Assembly: GCA_963969495.1 (NCBI GenBank)
Contig: OZ018326.1
Span: 148,519,806 to 148,583,805, forward strand
Direction: 5' to 3'
Source of the DNA: Ceratothoa steindachneri
Taxonomy: Eukaryota; Arthropoda; Malacostraca; Isopoda; Cymothoidae
DNA length: 64,000 bases
Both the position numbers and the translations under genes were made by a program. Below are positions 57,820 to 64,000 of the stretch, piece by piece; position 1 is the first letter of the stretch; each line of letters begins with the position of its first letter. A model generated the notes under the pieces. The model worked only from the letters and a program-made list of their open reading frames with translations. It was not told where the DNA came from and did not search any database.

Positions 57820-60800
57820 ATGGCACGGTTGCTGAGGCCCTTTCTCTTGCTCGTGGATCTGAATGGTAGATAAAACTGCTGGGAATACTACGTGATCAAT
57901 CCCAAAGGGTCAGGTCCTTGTCTAACTGATCAGCAAGCTTTGAATCGGAGACCTAATTGTGGATCAGTTTACTTAAACCGTTTTATTTTCCTGTCTTGAT
58001 CTATCTTTGTGCTCTCCGGATGCAAAGCCTGATTTTGGGTTAGGGGTAGTCGATGACCTCTAATGTGGGATCGCTTTCCATTTCAAATATCATTTTCTGT
58101 GCCGCTGCCACCTGGGAGGCCACCCCGCTGATCTTTAGTGTTGGGGCAGTGGTTCGCAATTCAGGAAGGAAATGACTGATTTTTCTGTTCCAGTCGAAGA
58201 GTTTAGGTCTAAGAATGAGGCTGTTGAGTTCTTGTCCGCCAGCCTCAAGGTGTGGCCCTAAGTACTATTGCTAATATGTCTGGTCGTTTTGCACACTGAC
58301 GGCTTCTGTGGTGGATAGTTAAGTGTGGGGCGCCCCTCAAACAGAAGCGTTATGCGACATGCTCTATTATTGCTGCCCGTACGATTTCATTGTCGGTGAA
58401 CCTCATCGAGCTAGTGCAAAGTTCCAATATGTTTCCAAGCACGCCTGCCACTCTTCCTAGCTGGCATACGTGTCTTCACTTAACGGAAAGATCCCTCTGG
58501 CACAGGGGTAGAAGCGAGTCTAAAGGTTTCGGGACAATGACCCCTCTCCCTTTCTTCTTGAGAATGTGACCGCAATCTCGGACCTGCGTCCGTGGCAGAG
58601 ACCATCGCGACCGCTTTTGCCGCATTCTCTAGCCGAGATGCTCCCCCGCCAGCATTCAATGCGCGTCGTAATGTCACGGAATGCCGAAAACTGGACTTTA
58701 CTGCCAAAAGCGGAGAACCCTTCAAGGACAGGTTTACAATAAGTGAGTTGCGTTCCGCTCTCACTTCTTACGACAACACCGCCCCTGGTTTGGAAGATGT
58801 TCCGTACCCTAATGTTCAAAAAATGGGTGAGCGAGGTATGTCTTTTCTGTTAGATTTGTTCCTCACCCTCTAGGTAGAAGGTATCCTCCCTGACTCTTGG
58901 CAAATCGCTACTGTACCCTTTCTTTGCTAAGGTGGAAGAGATCATTCTCCCCCGTCGGTTTTACACCTAATCTCTCTAACCTTCTAAGTGTGCAACTAAA
59001 TCAAGTATTTGGTAAATGTTAGATAACCATTTGTTTCTGGACAGCAGAGGACACCTGCCTTCTGAACAGTGTGGCCTCCGAAGTTCCACTTCCCGTCAGA
59101 TGCTCTGCTCCAATGGGAATATATAGTCTGTGAGGCAGTAATTCGTAGAAAGCACTACCACACTTTTTTTCGATCAAGGGAAGGCCTTTTATACCGCATG
59201 GCGATGCGGCATCATGAAGACTCTTCACACGTTTGTGGCCATGGGGATGCCTCCCAATCTTTATATCTGATATTTTGCGAGATCGTCGAATCCGTGTAAG
59301 GGTGGAGGAAGCCTTCTCTGGCTCAATGAAGCCGAAATAGGGTCTCCCGCAGGGTAGTTTCCTCATCGTTACACTCTTTGCCCTGAGTATTAACAGCATC
59401 AGCTCACTGATGCCGGGAGGTTTCCTCTCTACGCTCTACTTGGGCGATCGTCCGATGTCGTTTGGCGTGGACCAGATGCCAACTCTGGAGCGTTGACTCC
59501 AACAGGCAGAAAACCGCATCTCTCGCTATGCCGAAGAACACATGCCTGCATTTTCCTTGGCCAAGACTAAGGTGATGGACTTCTGCCGCCATCCTTGGCA
59601 TCACCCTGAAACAAACTTCTCTCTAAATGGAGTTTGGCTGCATGTGGTGGAATCGCATCGTTTCATTGGTGTTGTTATTGGCTGACTCCTCACCTGGGAG
59701 CCTCATATTTGCATCCATAGGTTCTCTTGTTACCCTACCATGGATATTCTTCTTTCTGTGACGTTCAGTGCCTGGGACACTGATAAGGCTACTATCTTTT
59801 TATTTTATCGATCTTTTATTCGTTCAAGCTTGACTACGCTTTCAAGTTTAATGCATCATCAGCAGAGCGTGTATATCAGAAGGTGGACTCGATGCAACCC
59901 CTTGACTATCAACTGGAGACCGGTGCCTTCCGCACGTCCTCTATTGAGACCCTACTTGTCGATACTGGGTAGAAGCCACTAACTCTGCCGTACACAGTGA
60001 ATTCTTTGCCTACACGCGTCTACCGTAAGCTCTTTGGGTTTATAGCTAGGAAACTAGTTTGAGAGCTCTCGGGCTCGTAGTGTTTCTGGTTCTGCCAAGG
60101 ACGCGCGTGTCACATCAGAACAGTGCCATTCTATATGGATGGCTCCAAATATCAAGAGAGTATCAGTTTCCACGCCGTATCCTATTTGTTTTAAGTCAAC
60201 TATACTGTGTCAATCGCTGCGCTTTTCTTCACCACCCAGCTGGTTGCAATACACCGCTCGCTACAAGAGAGACTGTATTGTGATTTATAGAGACTCACAA
60301 ACGCTCTGAGTTCTCTCGGGGCATTGTAATCTCTGCATCCACTGGTTCGCAATATCCGTGAGGACGAGGGTTTGGCTAGCCATGCGGATCTCGAGATTAT
60401 GTTCTGCTGGGTTCCTTGATAGGTTCGAATTGCGAAGAATGAGCGTTCCGATGAGGGTGCCAAAGAATCTGAGAGCGAGGACTGGTCGACCAAACCAGTA
60501 TTTCGATCATTTTCGTGCCATTAGATGGCAGGAATATGGGCAGCTCTCCGGGCTGCTAGGCAAAGAAGATGGGAGACGGTGGAAGGGAACTTAAAGTTGA
60601 TTGCAATTGCGTCGCGACTCTTCCCATGGACCTATCCCCCCAGCTTAAGATTGCTTTCTTTGTTCTCCGAATTTGACAGACACGTGGAACGCACCGCCAT
60701 TTGAGGTAGCGAGAGAGAGAGAGAGATTTGATGGATGAAAGGCTTGGCCCTTTCTATTTTGGCACATCATGCTTGCAGAGGGTCTGTCATTTTTATAAAG

Positions 60801-60930
60801 GTGATGAGTCACCTTACGCCTGTGCATCTATTCACTATTAATGGGCTTATAGTCGATCATTTGGCGGTACACTGGTCGTCTACGTGTAGTGAAATACTAC
60901 AAATTAAGAAGCGTACAACTCCTCCGTTCA
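57820..60930 (+). mobile_element. I-like retrotransposon: endonuclease, RT and RNase H, heavily decayed (copy d)
   Basis: The longest copy, on the plus strand. Endonuclease end: LLLVDLNGR (GDFN motif region, about 57845), VDQFT and LSLCSPDAKPDF (about 58000). Linker to about 58500. Frame 58592-58873: GEPFKDRFTISELRSALTSY, NTAPGLEDVPYPNVQKMGE, and SFLLDLFLTL, the segment before RT. RT core in broken frames at 58980-59700: TAWRCGIM, IVESV-VRVEEAFSGS-like, GLPQGS-like (about 59345), KVMDF, FIGVVIG. RNase H: YMDGSKYQESISFHAV (about 60135), then FTTQLVAIH (catalytic Glu changed to Gln), ALSSLGAL, WVP. The tail to about 60930 aligns with copy a. More decayed than copy a, with frameshifts throughout. 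A (GA)n run is embedded at 60709-60726. Confidence 0.84.
60709..60726. repeat. short (GA)n run
   Basis: Nine GA units inside the RNase H tail of copy d. Confidence 0.9.
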
Positions 60931-63900
60931 ATCGCACTCCTATTGCATAAACACAAATAAACAGTTGAACCAGGCAAGAGTAGTACTGCGACTGTCTTTA
61001 AAAGTCCCTATATTATTTATCTTGGGAGAAGTATATCTCTAGGACCCCCACATCCTATTTACCCAATGACGTCTGGTTGACAATTTTCACATGGGGGCAA
61101 AGTGCAACCGGCTTGCCTACCTGTGATCAAGCTGTTACTCATTAATATACAAGGAAAAAGTGGTGGTGCAAGCTGGCCCTCTATTTCGCCTATATCTCAA
61201 TGTCCTCATCAGCAAACCGAGTTTTATATGCCCTTTCTCCTATTAGTGAGGAAGACTATAATCGTCTCATCTCTATATAAGAGCCAGACCACGAATTCCT
61301 CCCCATTCAACCAGTGATCGAGGATTTGATGGAATTCCCCGCTGCCTGTTCCAATACATCTATGTATCGGCTATCCAATTGAACGTGGATCTTTATCACA
61401 TTATATTTTCCCTCAACACAAAGTAAGGCGGTGTTAGTTTTTGTAGTCAAACCAGACTCCGATGCCTCGGATGCTTATTCTTATTTTACCAGTGCAAGAT
61501 AATTGAAAAGATTGTTTATTCGCAACGTTTCATTAATGCCCAATACCATTCACTATATCCTGAATTCCAGGTTGTTCTACCAATTGTGCAGTGTCTCGTT
61601 CCCCAACAACCTTTCAGTGATGCAGCTTATGAGTTATTCTTGCGCCGTAGTGGCACGGTAGCTGTATTCATTTTAAAATCTGCAAACGACACTTATTGCA
61701 ACTCTTCTATCATCTCAAGTTTGCACTTCTCTAAAATTCGTGGATACTTAAACACATTATTTCTCTTTTTTTATCATATCATCCATCTTTCAGGTTCTTG
61801 CAAATTCACTCTATCCTTAGCTTCTTCTCCATTTACTTTTTGACAAATAATGTTTCTAATCTTTTCACTGTTCTATGAGCAGAACCATTAACGCCGATGA
61901 ACTGTTGATCTATTGCAGTGGTGAGTCTCTTCCCGCGGTTATCATGCAACTCCACGTTTCCCTCACTGCGGTCTTCTAGAGAGCTGCTTCTACGGGATTT
62001 TCATTATCCCATCTCAAGTCTTCCAGTTTCCTATTTCGCCTTGCTACTGCAAACATGTAGTTATTTCAAGCTTACATTTGGCCTGAAAACCTAATACCAA
62101 GGATGGCATCTGTGATGTTGCTATGCTTCATCTTTGAAAAGTAGCTTTCGAAGAACCTTCTCGTTTTTCCACCTCATTTCCACCATCATGGCAAGTCTTC
62201 AACTCCTGAGTTAGCTCTTCCAAAATTATGTGGCTAATTATTGATCTTTGCCTATCCTTCTTCATGCCCTTGTCAAATCCAAACAGGATTTTGATAGTGT
62301 GGCCTTAAAGTCTACATCACCGTTGACTCTCTTTTGCCTTAGCCCAAATCTGATCAGAAATAGATACGATATTGTGTAGGAGGTTTCTGTGTCATATGGG
62401 AAGATTAACTCTGCGTTGCTTGACTAGTAGAGTGCTCAATAGTTACAGGAAATCTTATCACTATCCATTCTTACGCTTCCGTGCGGAATCGCATATCCCT
62501 CTCCAGACAGAGAGGTATTCCTTTAATTCTGCAAAAAGATTTATCCACTTCTAACAATACCTACATTACTTCTTTTCCACTGGTTTCCACTGCTCCTTCC
62601 AATTCAGGACAATTGCACATTCCAATTATAGTTTCCCCACCATTTTCTGCCCTTATCCCAACTCTATTGGATCATATTTAGTGTTTCTTAATGCATTATG
62701 TACAAAGCAACGATACAATGGCGAGGGTTTTCCTTTCGCACTTCTTCAGCAATGCGTCCGTCGATTCACTGGGACGGCATATTTTTACCGTCGATTTCCG
62801 CTCCACCGAGAGCACTTCCATTGCCGTTGTGGTGAATACAATGTGTTGGCGTTTCTTCTCCCACCTTCTTCCCTGGTTATCATCGTACAGGAAAGAGTTA
62901 TAGGACATCGATGAGACCCTACGAAATGTTTCTGTGATGTTCTTCTACCGAAGTGGGATGTAGACAGATTCACCCCTCGGTCAGATTTTTTATAGTCCCA
63001 TTAGTTCCACGACATCTTTATGATTCACAAGATCACATTGCTTTTGCGTGAAATTCTTCCTCACTCTCCCATATTAGGAGAATCACAATGAAGCAGCCAC
63101 CGAAGCTACCCATTAGGCCTCAGATCCAGCACACTCAGTTTATCTTCCATTCAGTATTTTCCTTCCACAGAGTAAGAAGATCTTCAATGCACTATGGCCG
63201 ACTTTTTAGCAAGCGCTGAATCTCATCAAACATTACTATAAAGAATATTTTTGCTGTAACTGGAGCTTCAACGTTCAACCACTACCGTCATAAAGATGTA
63301 AGTTTGTCTCGCTTCTCTCTAGGTCATACCAAGCTACCCATTACCCATGGATGCCTTATATCATGCGTTCTCTTTCCAACCTTTGCCACCTCTCTACTAG
63401 AGTGACTGTATACAACGTGCTCGATGAATCATCTGTGTACTCTATTTATTCCATGTCACCTGTTTTTTCGTATTATCTCTTTTTAAGTGACTCAACGAAC
63501 TTGCATTTAAGCCTGGCAGATGTCTCCATTTTTTTCTTAAGTAAGCTTTTCTAATTTGTTTACGCAATTCGCTTCTCACTTTAATATAACTGTGTCTTTA
63601 TTTTCCTTTCCCTCGCTCATTTCCCGTTTGCTACCCTTCGATTCTGATGATTGCGTGCTGTGGTAGGACACATTTGCGCCAATGGCGGTAATTGCCGTTG
63701 CCATTAAAAAAAAATATATATTGAGCTATACTATTGTATTAAAGAAGGAGGTATGTTTTATAATAAGTTAACCAAAGATTCGTGATACAATAAAGGAAAA
63801 TAGGATGCATGTTTCTAAATTACCAGAGAACTTCTTATATCTTATATGAATTGTTGTTACTTTTTTTCAAAGATTAAAGCGAAAACTAACGATGGCATCT

Positions 63901-64000
63901 CCAAAAATAGTTTTTAAGTAGCCCTCGGTAAAGAAAGTTGTAGAGATAAAGAAAATGAAAATATGTGGGAAATATGTGGCCAGGATGCCACAAAGTTCAA
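60931..64000. other. 3 kb unassigned, pyrimidine-biased on the plus strand
   Basis: From about 61000 to 63650 the plus strand is C/T-rich with many short frames on both strands (for example 61586-61843 and 62681-62914 (+), 62696-62908 (-)). None matches a family I know. The composition suggests a decayed coding sequence, but I cannot assign strand or product. From 63660 it is AT-rich. Confidence 0.4.

Noticed and set aside
62681..62973. Overlapping frames on both strands in the pyrimidine-rich right end
   Set aside because: Three or four competing frames with no recognisable motif. I could not decide which, if any, is real.

Overview
This window looks like AT-rich nuclear DNA from an arthropod, possibly a crustacean or another non-insect lineage (a guess, made from the transposon families present, not from any host gene). 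There are no operons, ribosome binding sites or bacterial genes, and I see no complete host gene. What can be recognised is almost entirely a graveyard of transposable elements, set in non-coding AT-rich DNA with long (TA)n microsatellites.

Layout, left to right. 1-9 kb: a mariner remnant ending against a (TA)n tract, one weak candidate first exon for a secreted protein (3166-3301), then a GC-richer stretch with poly-C runs, hairpins and a three-unit tandem repeat. 9.2-10.2 kb: a small Gag-like coiled-coil reading frame with internal 33-bp repeats and direct repeats around it. 10-17 kb: mostly unassigned AT-rich DNA, two hairpin clusters and a 0.6-kb purine tract. 17.9-19.1 kb (-): decayed member of an arthropod repeat-protein family. 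20.4-22.0 kb (-): CR1-like reverse transcriptase. 23.5-24.85 kb (-): hAT (ZBED5-like) transposase pseudogene. 25.4-27.2 kb (-): 3' half of an I-superfamily non-LTR element with RNase H. 28.2-30.7 kb (+): piggyBac transposase in one uninterrupted frame, broken only by nonsense codons, with a recognisable TTAA 3' end.

31.5-46.5 kb is a head-to-tail tandem duplication with a 7,475-bp unit. I found only one base difference between the copies. Each unit holds a (-) and a (+) member of an unnamed, repetitive arthropod protein family that I suspect has an RNase-H/DDE-type core, plus a mariner inserted in the (+) member. The right junction is inside a conserved motif of that family.

48.4-60.9 kb is a cluster of rearranged I-superfamily fragments (an ORF1 piece, two endonuclease pieces on the minus strand and one long endonuclease-RT-RNase H copy on the plus strand), with a mariner of the DD41D type between two of them. 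60.9-64 kb has nothing I can identify.

None of the transposase or reverse-transcriptase genes is intact, so the window records past mobility. The best leads are the unnamed protein family and the recent duplication that cuts it, two mariners that share the same internal deletion, and the C-to-T-like nonsense pattern in piggyBac.
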